A DNA stretch of 64,000 nucleotides from Notospermus geniculatus (lineage: Eukaryota; Nemertea; Pilidiophora; Heteronemertea; Lineidae). Of this stretch, positions 23,276 through 34,549 are shown piece after piece. The notes below the pieces were generated by a model. That model made no database searches, was not told the origin of the DNA, and worked only from the letters and a program-made list of their open reading frames with translations. The translations under genes and the position numbers were made by a program. Positions within the stretch are counted from its first letter, which is position 1; the number at the start of each line of letters is the position of its first letter. The stretch lies in NCBI GenBank assembly GCA_002633025.1, contig NMRB01001838.1:39491-103490 (forward strand), written 5' to 3'.

Positions 23276-25045
23276 AGATGTTTTACTTACTGGTATGTTC
23301 GCCTGGTGCGTGGCGATTGTTTGCCTGTTTCCTCAAACGCTCTCAGCTGAGTGCCAGGCTCTTGGGCCTCTTGTTGTAAAGAAACTCATGGACTTGAATT
23401 GGAGAAGATGAAGTACCGAGACTAGAGTTCAAAAAGCTTTCCTTTTCACCATTTGATCCTTTGACTGCTGTAAGATTTACTCCCCTTAGTTCCTCTGGGG
23501 GCAATTTCCTCCCTAGGATTTACTTCAGCAGTGATATACAAGATATGCTGATGACGATGATGACACCGTCAGTATCTTAGGGCCATATATCATCTCGTAG
23601 ACATTTGTCTTACAGTTATATTAGATGATATTTAACACTGTGATTTACTGTCGAAGGTTGGGATCAGCCCTCTAAGCCTCTGGTGACTGGTATACAGTCA
23701 TAAGAATTGTAATTTTCTGATTCATAACTTTAGCTACATTTTGAATTTTGATGCATCGTCAGAATGTAAATCTCAGAAAATACCCAATTTATGTGCTGAA
23801 TTGAATATAAATAAATTCATTTAGGAGGACACAACTTTGGTTTGGGATAAACACAGGGGATCACTGGTACTTCAACTCCAAGGCCAAAGTGCCTGTCACA
23901 CTGAAGTAGTTCTCAAAAGACTGCAAAAAGTTGCCAGCTACGTCCACTCCGTTCGCAGACAGTTTGAGCCCGTTCGGCAAAATTGTCAAGAACGTACTGA
24001 GAACTAGCTCAGTGTGGTTGGGGCATTAAATCATACTGCTTTATGGCTATTGGCATTATATGGAAAAGAATGAGCTCTGTAGACTTTGAAACTTCCCAAG
24101 AAAAGAACTCTTCACGAGTTGGTTCTATTTTGTCATTCCTTACAATAGATGTGTTTGTTGCCATGGATATTGGATGTTACTGTAACTTTTCAATGAACGA
24201 TCCATTAGGCCTAGAGGAAGCTGACTCATATTTTTGTCACATCCGTATTAGGAACAAAGGCGATTGTCTCTTTGCCTCCAGGCCTATCTGGTGCTTACAC
24301 CTTGTTGATTCCGAGGAAAGCCAGCGTTGGCTGCTGGCGGCGATTTCCAATAACTTTGTCGGTTTCTATTATTACAATTGTTTTACTCCTAGCCTAACAG
24401 ATGGTTCTGCCATCTGCCTCAAAACCCAAACCACACGACTTTTTTCGAACCCTGGTTTATGCCTCTGTTTAGTTTCCTTTTCATTTTTAAGGGATTTTCA
24501 TTTCTGCCCTGAGATATTCCCTGTCGATTACTGAAGCAGTTGATTGAATTTATACTCTTTTCCTGAATTGTTTAAACAGCCGTGACCAGAGCATGACCCA
24601 TGTCATATACATTATTCAAACATCACTTAGCAAGCAAACTCAATCTAATACAACATCTAACGAGTATCATTGGAAGTTTGTAAACTTTCCTGGTGGCAAG
24701 CTTTCAGTAATCTGCAACACAGTAATACAGATTTCCATCTGTATATAGCAATCTGGTCTGAACCTTTTAACTTGAAATTGACAATGCTAATTTCAGTGAC
24801 CAATTGTGTCGATAAATTCCTTGGATACCAACACTGTGCAGTTGTCATCCTCAATCACAACTAGATATTGCTATATGCACTTATCTGATGCTGTAGAGAA
24901 GGTTGTAAACAGATGCTTGGTCAAAATCTAACTCGGAAAACTGTGTTAATTAGAAAATTGCAAGACATGCAAGAAAATTGGTCTGATGCATCCTTTGATA
25001 TATTCGTTGATAGCTTGACTTCAACATTGTTGTCTGAAAAAGTTA
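23276..25045. other. STPG2-like intron 2, nothing recognised
   Basis: Contains a 163-codon frame at 24043-24534 with no family resemblance and Cys/Phe-rich low-complexity content; taken as chance. Confidence 0.5.
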
Positions 25046-25326
25046 AAAGTTAAAGTTTGAGTTTATAGTCTGATATCAATAACGGTAGAGGTGTCATCCG
25101 ACTTTACACTTTAACCCCAGTCTATCCTGAAACCTTTCAGTAGAACTCAGATGAGCTGCTCATTCAGCGCTACAATCCGAGCATTTCTGACCGGTACCTA
25201 TTTATACACCTGGGTGGAAAGGCCAGTGAGGCAAAGAGACTTGCCCAAAGTCTCACGCCCAGTGGGATTCGAACCCTCTGACCGCTAGTCAGAGGCCAGA
25301 ACCACTGCACCACCGTGGCTCCAAAG
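25046..25326 (-). mobile_element. tRNA-derived SINE S1, copy 2
   Basis: Minus strand: gagccacggtggtgcagtgg, then tctgactagcggtcaga, which folds as a 5-bp arm with a 7-base loop ctagcgg (anticodon position AGC, as in tRNA-Ala), then box B ggttcgaatcc. The body is as in copy 1. The tail contains aactttaactttt repeats. Confidence 0.78.
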
Positions 25327-26023
25327 AGTCTGAAGAGTCTGTCAACCCTCAGCATTCATCTCTTACCTTTCTCATTGATAGTAATGCTTCTGTTTAAATT
25401 AAATTGAATTTCATGAACATTCTTTCCAAAAATATCTATCGCTGCCTTTTCAACTGGGCTCAGCCATTCCCCATTGGTAAAAGAAAAAAAGATGGTTGTT
25501 GCTGAGTTGTGGCATGATTTAGAACAACAACTTCAACACTTCCAAACGGTAAACAATATTGTTTATGGAAGCATGAATGTGTTGATATTAATACATGAAG
25601 TGGACCCTTGAGACTGCCATCACTGATGCTAGATGCCACCTCCACTTGGATACCTAGAACACAAAACAGTTGTTCATGCAGTGATTGGTGAGGTTGGTAT
25701 TTCTTAGTTGTTGTTCGGTTTCCTTGCCGCGCTACACTCGGCCCCAGTGGGTATCCAATGTCCCGGTCTTCCACACACTGGCACTTTTGGGCTCAAAAGC
25801 CGTTAACACCACTAGATGGCACTCCACTGGGCTCAGCCAATCAACACGCTTTCCCATTCATAATTGCCACGGAAATTCTGCGAAACGTACTTCCCGGAAA
25901 AACACAAGGACCCATGCTGCCACCACGCGGTCTTCACGACTGTTAATCTCTAAAAGAGCCAGACGCGGAGTGTGACTTACCGAAGGGGTGAGCCCGTAGC
26001 GTCTGGCCAAGCGAGATTATTGC

Positions 26024-26100
26024 CGCGCCAGAGGAACCCATAAAGGTTCCATCTCGAACCCTTGGGTTTTGTTTTGAACCTTTTGAAAGAGTTCTTTGCA
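26024..26100 (+). repeat. fragment of the GGTTCT/AGAACC repeat
   Basis: ccagaggaacccataaaggt followed by gaacccttgggttttg and gaaccttttgaaagagttct matches parts of 52928-53188. It is too short and rearranged to define ends. Confidence 0.5.
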
Positions 26101-27174
26101 ACAGTAAACCATATTTTCTAAAGAGTGTATAAATTGAGCTCGCTGGAATTCTTCTTCTCTTCTTGGAGTTGGTCATCCCATTCAAGGAACCTCTTCAGTC
26201 GAGATGCATTGCCACCACCGCCAACATTGCTCTGACTGGTCACTTGACCATCTGTTTCGTGGTCTGGCAAATCCAATATCTGGGTGAGTGAAGTACTCGT
26301 ATCTCTTAATCAAGTCATCATGAACATGTCACTGGCTTCTTATACCTGGCTTGAATCATGCAGCGCGATGCCCCACGTGTAGAATCTGATGAAAAAAGGA
26401 GCGTCATTGCTAACCAGGGTCTTGTTCACATGAAATAGTATCACTAACAGGCTGTCTCATAAGAGAGAGAAAGCAAAGAAAAAATATCACAAGAAGCGGG
26501 GAAATCCATTTCACATTCAGTTGCTCAAACCCCTAGCACATGGATACCAAGAAACCTATTGAGTTTGCATGGCTTCTTTCGTCAAGCCTAACTTGAAATT
26601 GACCTAAAGTGCATCCCATCTTAAGTTGGCCTGAGACCCCCTATACATGATATTCAGTTGCCTTGTAGTACACGTGCTTATATTCTGCCAAGCTTTATTT
26701 GAAACTGCTTTCCTGAGGAACTTGATTCCTGTGATTGGTGACTTGCGTTGAGTCATAATGAGTGTGAATCTTTTACGGCAGATTATGCTTTTCTGATCCA
26801 TGTGACACGGGGACATCAACAGTTTTTCAACCACCTTCCTTAGATTACCATTCTTACCAATACGAAATTGATATTTTCACATCAGACGCTGGCTGTGCGC
26901 GATTACTAAGTCGGAAAATCCCCCTCACAATAATTCCAGAGTTACGTTGTGCGTTACATAAAGCGGAAATGTGTTGGCATTTTTGTGGTGACATGTGTCG
27001 AGCTATTGTCACCTTTTCTGTGGTGAGATGATGCCACAGACCTTTCAGTTAGGGGTAAAAAGCATCCCTTTTTTTGGAATTTTTGTAGCATTCCATCAGC
27101 TCTACTCTGTTGAATACCATGACAGTCATCTCACATTTCATAAGCCGCTTTGTAGTCTGGTTTTTGCTATCCTA

Positions 27175-27419
27175 TAGACCGTTCTCAAACTGACGTAACC
27201 GACAAAGATCTGTGCACTTCCGCCGAAATCTCAACCATAACCTCAGCCTGAAGCTGAATGACGTGACGTAGACAACCCCACGACAGTGACGTCGAAGACA
27301 TTGCGTCAGACTCGACCATTGCTGAATCATGGATGGTGTCACGTCAGCCGGTTTGAGATCGAGGTTATGGTTGAGATTTCGGCGGAAGTGCGCAGATCTG
27401 CGAATTTGAGAACGGTCTA
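27175..27419 (+). mobile_element. TA-flanked foldback MITE family F1, copy 3
   Basis: 245 bp. The terminal 13 bases on the two sides (GACCGTTCTCAAA and inverse) match each other perfectly here, unlike in copies 1 and 2, so this may be the youngest or a gene-converted copy. TA lies at each edge. Confidence 0.85.
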
Positions 27420-28050
27420 TTCTTCAGCACATAAGGAGCAGTTTCTTGACAAAAATCACCTGCCATTTGGAAGTTTAATAAACTCATCTAAAACTTTGAG
27501 AAAAACTGGTTTTAACCTGTATTGTTTCATGGGTACTAACATCCATTGCTGCTGAGCAAACACTGAACAGAATATTGCTTACTTCCTGAAAACTTATGCC
27601 AACATCTTCAAACTGAATAGCTTTGACACTTTACTACAACTCCACTTGTTACATCAAAGATAAACAAAGCACATTCAACAAGAAATCTATAATATCCTGT
27701 CTTGTCAGAATCTTCCTTTTGAAGTTTGCTACAGCATTCACCACTTATCATAACAACACATTGATTGCTTCTCTCTATGAAGAGAGAAAAGACAAAAGGA
27801 TGTTGATATTGCAAAATGAAATGTTGTTTTGTAGCAGTTAGGTTGTTCTGAATCGTTTACTGAATGTTTGAATGAAAAACTGATGAGGTTTTTTTTAGGC
27901 TGACAGTCAGTTCTCAAAGTCTCTTTTTTTGACAAGAAGCAAGACAGCCTTGTATACTTGAGATTGTAGTGTCCCCTTCAAAAAGTAGAAATGTACTTGG
28001 AGTGGTGTGCTCCAATCATGCGGATGCCTGTGGCATCTGTTGGCACAGCT

Positions 28051-28439
28051 GGGTGTGTTTCAAAAAGTGTTCCATCCGACACCAAAAAAAGTTCACCATT
28101 CTTTTGTCTACTGGTGACAGGCTGTTTCTTGAAACTACAATATTATGTCAGATCTATAGGTATCATGGAACTCTAAATTATGACACTGCAAACTAACAAT
28201 AGAAAGAAGTTTTGGTGTCGGACGGAACGTCTGACATTTTGCTGGTAAGCTCAATATTTTTTGGTACCCTCCTCCAAATTAGTGTACACTATCCCAGATG
28301 GAGAAACTAATAGCTAAAGGTCTATATTATTGATTACTATATTTGATTTTTGGAAAATCAATGGCACAAATCTTTGTGATCAAATTTCAAAGTTGAATTT
28401 TGCCCCATTTTCTTGGGTGACCAATTTTGAAACACACCC
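28051..28439 (+). mobile_element. MITE family M4, copy 1 (4-bp target duplication AGCT)
   Basis: The element starts GGGTGTGTTTCAAAA and ends TTTTGAAACACACCC: perfect 15-bp terminal inverted repeats. It is flanked by agct on both sides (28047-28050 and 28440-28443). A second, internal inverted pair (gttcc-tccgacaccaaaa near 28070 and ttttggtgtcggacggaac near 28209) brackets the first third. It is 389 bp and has no coding frame. It shares most of its length with 62935-63352. It lies in the second STPG2-like intron. Confidence 0.85.
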
Positions 28440-29491
28440 AGCTGCTTCATCATGCTTGCTGTCCCACACCTCTTCCTGGTTGCCTGCCCCTCAAGGTCTT
28501 ATATCCGTGGGAGGCCACTTTCCGTAAGGATATTCGTAGATCCGCTTGGGACATGTTCAAACCAGTTGCATTCTCCGCAACTGTGACACAGTCCAAACAC
28601 TTACTGTTGTAGCATGCGATATAGTTGATGGATTTGTATGAGTCTGGAGTAAAGAACATGCAATGTTGAACTCCTTGGCGGAAAATTTTTTACCCGTGGG
28701 AATTCCTGACAATTATCTGGGTGCCGCAATCTTGTGAAATTATACTGATAGAAAAAATTGAACTCTTCCGCTTGAAACATTGGAAAACTTGGGTTTGGAG
28801 GAGATGAGAAGTCAGTGAACTGGCATGGGCTTATAGGGTGTGCCCTAGTGATGTATGGGATCAGTGCACATGCATCATTACTTTCAAGGTGCACTTGTAA
28901 TGCAAAATCCTTGAGGAGAAAATGCAAAGCAATAACTATGGTATAAGGATTTGCTCATATAGGACTCCTCGACTGTGTCTATCAGAACACAAGAATCTTG
29001 CACCTCTGAAGATATAGGTGATTCACTGAGAAAACAACTTGTACATACATACGTGTATATCTTTCTCCTCGAGTACATTGCAGATTCCGACCTCGCATCC
29101 TTAGGATGGCAAATGAGTCATGCAAAGGATATGAGAGAGGATATGGGAGGAACAATGACAACCACTGTCAAATGGTTCATGACTTTTGTGCCATGCTTTG
29201 GGCATAACACATGCAACACCTGGCGTTCCGAAGAGCATCCGTGGTCAGGTTACACCCTGGGCCTAGAGGCTGGTTCATAACACAGCGCGACGACAAACAC
29301 AAAGGCAGCAAAGAATTGTCCTATCCTTCGCCCATGATTTCTGAACGAAGATTTCCGTGTATTCGCGGGCCTTGCTCAGAAGGCGCGACAACCAGTGTTT
29401 CTGCCAGAGGGTACTAAGGGTACTATATCAGGAATACATAAACATGTATTCCTGGTACTATGGTAGTACCCTCAAAGGAACAGAAAAGGGC

Positions 29492-29586
29492 CATTTTTAG
29501 CTCACCTCTGTGAGGTGAGCTTCTCTCATGGTGTGTCGTCCGTCGTCCGTCGTCGTCCGTCGTCGTCGTCGTCCGTCGTCCGTCGA
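29492..29586 (+). mobile_element. TTTTAGCTCACC-type element, 5' fragment with gtc/cgt microsatellite
   Basis: It begins atttttagctcacctctgtg aggtgagcttctctcatggt, matching the left end at 30692. It then runs into an expanded (cgtccgt)/(cgtcgt) simple repeat, after which similarity is lost. Confidence 0.55.
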
Positions 29587-29767
29587 AAATGATTTATTTG
29601 CTGTACAGTCACATCTCCCTAATTGGCAGAATTGCTTTCTGGATGGCACCCAGGCCATCTAATGAGGAAATGACAGTCATCATCAATCCTTTTGTAACAC
29701 TCGAACGGCAATGGCAATATCAACAGCAGATCCATTGGATGCATCTATACGTTATGCTTGTGTATAT

Positions 29768-30180
29768 CACTAGAAAAAAGCCTGTGATCTGGCCCCTGGA
29801 GCTGCCAATTTCTCTCTGGCTTCTCACAAGTCATGTTCTGGTATAGACGATTCTCGAATTCGCAGATCTGCACACTTCCACCGAAATCTCAACCAGAACC
29901 TCGATCTGAAACCGGCTGACGTAACGCCATCCATGATTCAGCAATGGTCGAGTCTGGTGCAACGTCTTCGACGTCACTGTCATGGGGTTGTCTGTGTTAC
30001 GTCATTCAGTTTCGGACTGAGGTTGTGGTTGAGATTTTGCCGGAAGTGCACAGATCTTTGTCGTTTACATGTACGTCAATTTGAGAATGGTCTATAGCAC
30101 AAGAAAAAAGCCTGTGGTCTGGCCCCTGCTGGAGCAGTTTTCAATTTCTGTCTGACTTCTCACAAGTCAAGTTCTGGTAC
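29768..30180 (+). repeat. direct repeats flanking F1 copy 4
   Basis: A roughly 75-bp segment with aagcctgtgatctggcccct and cttctcacaagtcatgttct occurs left of the MITE (29768-29843). It occurs again on the right (30095-30180) as aagcctgtggtctggcccct and cttctcacaagtcaagttct. The copies differ at several places and by a short insertion, so the duplication is old and larger than a normal target duplication. Confidence 0.75.
29844..30094 (-). mobile_element. TA-flanked foldback MITE family F1, copy 4, reversed
   Basis: 251 bp in the opposite orientation to the other three copies. It begins TAGACGATTCTCGAATTCGC and ends GAGAATGGTCTA, followed by TA. It sits exactly between two related direct repeats (29768-29843 and 30095-30180). 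Confidence 0.85.
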
Positions 30181-30691
30181 TGGTTACTGAATTCTCACTC
30201 ATTTCTTGATGAATCCATGAAAGGTGGCAAAAGTCTGTGCTTCTCCTCTGGGACTGTTGACCAATAGCTGAATGACGCAGCCTCATGGTCCAGGGACCGT
30301 AGAATATTGAACTGTCTCCCAGTGGACTGAAACCCAAGTCCAACCAGTTAAATTCTCATTACCAGGACATGCAACTTGAAAGAATGTAACATGAACCAGA
30401 CATGATGGTCAAACAATGGGTCAAGTCTTCTCTTGTTAGATTTGTCATGCAATTCTTTGTCTTTCTTTGGTCTGGGGTCCCCACGTTTGAGCCCATGACA
30501 AAGGATTGGACTAATTGTGGCTATTTTTGAGATGATCTCTTCGTACTGGGATTAAGGGGTTCATCATTGTGTCATTGGTCGAAAATCAAATGTTGTGTAA
30601 AGACAAATCCCGTGTAGCAGTGTGTAGGATTAGCTTTGTTTTTGGAGATTGATGCAAATGTGGTTTGATGAAGATGGGGTAGAAATTCCTT

Positions 30692-31206
30692 TTTAGCTCA
30701 CCTGTGGTGAGCTCTTATGATGGTGCAGCGTCCATCGTCCGTCGTCGTCGTCCGTTAGCAGGGCACGTTTCGTAACCGCTGGGGCTATTGATCTGAATCT
30801 TGGTACATATATACCCCTAGGTCATATGACCTATGACACCAAGTTTCGATCTGATCCGATTCTTGACTTGGCCACCAGGTGGCTAAAAACGAAAAACACA
30901 AAAAGTGCAATAACTCCTGAACTAATGACTGGATCATCTCCAAATTTTTATCATAGGTGTATCCCATGAGGATACATAACATATGTAACGGGTTTTTGAT
31001 TTGACCTACTTTTCAAGGTGACAGAGGTCAGAGTTCAGAATTTTGTCTTTTGTGGCTATTTGACCTAACATCTTCTGACTTGGTGTGATCAGGTGTCTGG
31101 GTACCCTCTGTACCAGGAACTCAAGGCTTGCCCGTTGATTTAACATTTGTCATTTGTTCTTCTGGTACATTCACCCAGGTGAGCACATGGTCCATGGACC
31201 ATTTCA
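30692..31206 (+). mobile_element. TTTTAGCTCACC-type element, full copy
   Basis: It starts ttttagctcacctgtggtga, then a short gtcgtc-rich stretch, and ends cacccaggtgagcacatggt...ccatttcat. The tip gctcacctg is inverted as caggtgagc. The last about 270 bp match 1378-1675 in detail (tttttgatttgacctacttt, ggtgtctgggtaccctctgt). It ends about 110 bp before STPG2-like exon C. Elements with this start occur in several marine invertebrate genomes to my recollection. Confidence 0.65.
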
Positions 31207-31314
31207 TTTTAGCCCATTATTGCAGAAGACAAGAGGGGGACACAGACCTCTCCTTTACAATTCATTCAGTATCTGCTCGCTTATCTTGACATCTTTTCCT
31301 CTTTATCTTTTCAG

Positions 31315-31446
31315 TTCTCACCATTGATACAAGATACCGTGCTGCGAGGAACATTCAACGCTACTCTCAACAACCCCATCACACCTCATTTGGAAGGTAC
31401 AAGATCTCGCTCAACTCAAAAACAGGCATTCCTTTTAGGTGTTTAG
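31315..31446 (+). CDS. STPG2: STPG2-like protein, probable terminal exon C
   Basis: The acceptor is a strong pyrimidine tract ending cag at 31312-31314. In phase 0, as exon B requires, it reads FSPLIQDTVLRGTFNATLNN followed by PITPHLEG. The x-GTFNxTLNNP motif is typical of the C-terminal part of STPG proteins. Reading on gives a short basic tail ending KQAFLLGV and a TAG stop at 31444-31446. An AATAAA polyadenylation signal lies at 31494-31499, 48 bp after the stop, which supports this as the last exon. An alternative is splicing at a gtacaa donor at 31397 (phase 1) into a further exon; I found no convincing one downstream. A complete TAGCTCACC-type element ends about 110 bp upstream. Confidence 0.8.
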   Translation, partial: FSPLIQDTVLRGTFNATLNNPITPHLEGTRSRSTQKQAFLLGV

Positions 31447-31493
31447 GGACAGGTGAACATGGGTCATTTCTTTTACGTCATGTTTATAAAATT

Positions 31494-31499
31494 AATAAA
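31494..31499 (+). promoter_or_regulatory. polyadenylation signal of the STPG2-like gene
   Basis: A canonical AATAAA lies 48 bp after the proposed TAG stop, in an A/T-rich stretch. The 3' UTR would be very short. It supports exon C being terminal, but cleavage has not been shown. Confidence 0.55.
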
Positions 31500-31764
31500 A
31501 CAAAATTGCTGTATTGACAAATCAAGCCAACATTGTTAGTGGTTGGATTATATCATAAATATGATATATTTATGATTATATTCATTTTGAAACCATTCTG
31601 AACAAGGTCTGTTCAAAAAAGTCTGTTTCAAAATGTTTTTCATAGAAATGTGTATGACTGCTGAATTTCATCACCAAATGCACCCCCATGCTGAGTTGTT
31701 GTTGATGTGTGTAGTAGTTTCAATGGTCCATGATATAAACCCTCTGGGATTTTGATGGTTGTGG

Positions 31765-32141
31765 TAGATGAACCTTTATGTCATGTTGTCCAACAGATGA
31801 ACCTTTATGTCTTGTTGTCTGTCCAACAGAAAACCTTATGTTATGTTGTCCAACAGATGAACCTTTGTCTTGCTGACCAACAGACGAACCTTTATGTCTT
31901 GTTGTCCAACAGATGAACCTTTGTGTCAGTGTTATCCAAAAGATGAACCTTTATGTCATGTTGTCCAACAGATGAACCTTTATGTCTTGTTGTCCAACAG
32001 ATGAACCTTTTTGTCCTGTTGACCAACAGATGAACATTTATGTCATGTTGTCCAACAGACAAACCTTTATGTCATGTTGTCCAACAGACAAACCTTTATG
32101 TCATGTTGCCAACAGATGAACCTTTATGTCATGTTGTCCAA
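31765..32141 (+). repeat. 29-bp minisatellite, about 13 units
   Basis: Consensus: cagatgaacctttatgtcat, then gttgtccaa. The units are head to tail without spacers, so this is a tandem repeat and not a CRISPR-type array. It starts about 270 bp after the STPG2-like polyadenylation signal. Confidence 0.88.
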
Positions 32142-32983
32142 TGATCCCAAACCATTCCAATATCTCCGAGAATTTACAGTATCCGGTCAGTCATCACGTT
32201 GGCCGAGAAGTATATTGATGCCCATCTCCTGACCGATATGATAACCTAACTTGTGTCCAAAGGCATGAGTCAACAAGTTTAAGTACTCTATTCCGCAGAG
32301 ATTGGGTTGAGCTATTTGGGATTGGTATCAAGTACGCTTGATAATGACGGGCAGTTCGCTGCCTATACAGGAATGTTTGTCCTTCTTCACTTGAAACTGA
32401 ATCTACTAGGTGGTCAACAGTTGTGAATTCCATTCCCAAACGGATATCTACATCAATATCAAATGAAAAATGAATTGCCTTGCCCTTAATATTTGTATCA
32501 ATTGAGGAAATGAGAGAAATTGATATGAAATTGTTTCGATGTGTCGCTAGTTAGGGAGTGTTTTGAAGACTGACAAATATAAAGAAGAGAGAAGGGAGTT
32601 GCCATTTTGTGGGGATTGGAGCAGCCACAATTACAAAGTTGAGTGGTAAGTCCAATGAGAGAATCTCATGGGGGGGGGGGGATTATGGTGTCCCCGATGG
32701 AAAACTTGTCCAAAGAGTCCCACTAATTTAGGATTAACTGCATATTCTGTAAAAAGCCAGCAAGTTCAATTTGTAATTGAAAGCTACATGTATGTGTAGG
32801 TGATGTCCTTGCCCTAATATTCTCACTGTCACCCCGATCCCCATCAAGAGAAGGCTATATTATCGTCCAGCCAATGATGATCCTCGAGTTAATCTTGCTG
32901 TCCTGGGTCCAATCCACGGCTCATGATATCATGTCCATCTTCATTGCTCATTCTTGACCATGCTGATAAAGGGGGATCTGCAG

Positions 32984-33764
32984 GGCCATGTCGATTTAAC
33001 GGAACCTACGGAAACTAACGGAAACTGGCCTAATATCATAAATGTACCAGTTTTTATACATAAAACTAGTCATGCTGCTGTTTGAATAAGGGGAGGAGGT
33101 GGGGATAGATAAACTGGAGTGTGACAGGCTTGCAGTCTACAGTTGGAAAGGGCTTGGAAGGATCATTCAACATGTTCAATGGCTTCTTGTCGACTGCCCA
33201 TAGCGTGGCATGCAGTTCAGCTTTATTGCTTTGGTTCATCATGGTCTCGTGCAAGGGCCATAACTGCACATAGTATCATTATTTTACTGCACAATAGTAT
33301 CACTATTCACTGTATTTCTGTAAAAACACTGTATTTCTTTGAAAACACTGCTGTGTAGACATGTAGGAAACCTCACTGAGAATCAGTTGTAGACCCTACA
33401 CTTGACAACCACCAGGGAACACTGGTGGAAACGTCGTGTTACATGTAAATAAGTCTAGGAAGAGTAGTCAAAAATGGATTAGTGATTCGAAACCAAACCT
33501 TTCTAAAATGCCATTCAGGCATTTTATAAGTTTATATTCATATTTTATTCTGAAGAGATCAGTATTTTTCTCACTGGCGTGCCATATAGTTTAAGATGCA
33601 CGCCTGATGACCAGTTATCGTTAGTTTTCAACTAAATTGACATTTTATATTCTCAATAGATGAATATTTTTCTCTTTGGTGCCCCATAGTTTAAGATGCA
33701 CGCCTCCAGACCAGTTTCCGTTAGTTTCCGTAGTTTCCGCAGGTTCCGTTAAATCGATATGGCC
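32984..33764 (+). mobile_element. hAT-like composite element with 8-bp target duplication
   Basis: The ends are inverted: ggccatgtcgatttaacgga at the left and its near-inverse (tccgttaaatcgatatggcc) at the right, with about 45-60 bp of arm including repeated ggaaact/agtttcc words. The 8-bp sequence atctgcag flanks both sides (32976-32983 and 33765-33772) and fits the hAT target pattern nTnnnnAn. The right half contains an internal direct repeat of tagtttaagatgcacgcct. A separate repeat of the 9916 family is nested around 33390-33520. No transposase frame. Confidence 0.65.
33390..33520 (+). mobile_element. foldback repeat family P2, half copy
   Basis: Only one arm is present: cacttgacaaccaccaggga then acactggtggaaacgtcgtg, agtctaggaagagtagtca, and an outer end with ctttctaaaatgccattc. 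It corresponds to the right arm at 9915-10130. It is nested inside the hAT-like element at 32984. Confidence 0.6.
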
Positions 33765-34280
33765 ATCTGCAGACCAATATGAGTTGACGAGTTAATAACA
33801 AGTTTAAGTATGAAGATTTTATAGTCTCTGGTTCTAAGAATTAAAGTGCATCATAAACATGATAAAGCAGCATATTTTTATGTGTAACTGCTTTTCCCCT
33901 TGGATCAGACTTCAGGGCCGCAGTATCAAACTGATGAGACTAATGCTTTGGACAGGACTAGAGATTGCCAGCAGCGGTCAGTCCATGAAATCATGTAATT
34001 ATACTTGGGTAAATAACATTATTATCAACTGATGTGTATGAGACATATCTACAAGTTGTCCCAGCCACATCAAACAATAATCGTCTCCAAAATCACACTC
34101 TGGTCATCAGAATTTGCTGACAATGTCAACTTTATGATTCGTTTGGCCATGTAGGCTACTGATTGCTGTGATGCTATCTCTCTTATGTTGCTTGACCAAT
34201 GGCCAGTTTCACTTGATTTGACATTGCATTTATATAAGGGTTAGCTTCATTTGTATGGAGAAGTAGAGCATTTGTCAGAT

Positions 34281-34549
34281 TGGTTCAGGCCTCCGACTAG
34301 TGGTCAGAGGGTCCCGGGTTCGAATCCCACTGGGCGTGAGATTTTGGGCAAGTCTCTTTGCCTCCGACTGGCCTCTCTCCACTCAGGTGTATAAATGGGT
34401 ACCGATCGGAAATTCTTGATTGTAGCGCTGAATGAGCAGCTCATCTGAGTTCTACTGAAAGGTTTCAGGACAGACTGGGGTTAAAGTGTAAAGTCGGATG
34501 AGAACCTCTACCGTAGTTGATATCAGATTATAAACCCAAACTTTAACTT
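34281..34549 (+). mobile_element. tRNA-derived SINE S1, copy 3, head truncated
   Basis: Plus strand: box A is missing or lost. It keeps ctccgactagtggtcagagg, box B gggttcgaatcccac, and the full body gcgctgaatgagcagctcat...ggtttcaggacagactgggg. The tail is aactttaactttt. Confidence 0.75.

Noticed and set aside
24043-24534. 163-codon frame
   Set aside because: No family resemblance, no splice or promoter context, and it lies inside an intron of a confident gene.
31765-32141. Regular 29-bp repeats resembling a CRISPR repeat length
   Set aside because: The units are contiguous with no unique spacers, and the genome is eukaryotic; it is a minisatellite.
34281-34345. Possible tRNA gene (perfect box B)
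   Set aside because: It is the head of SINE copy 3: no acceptor stem closes it and the SINE body follows directly.
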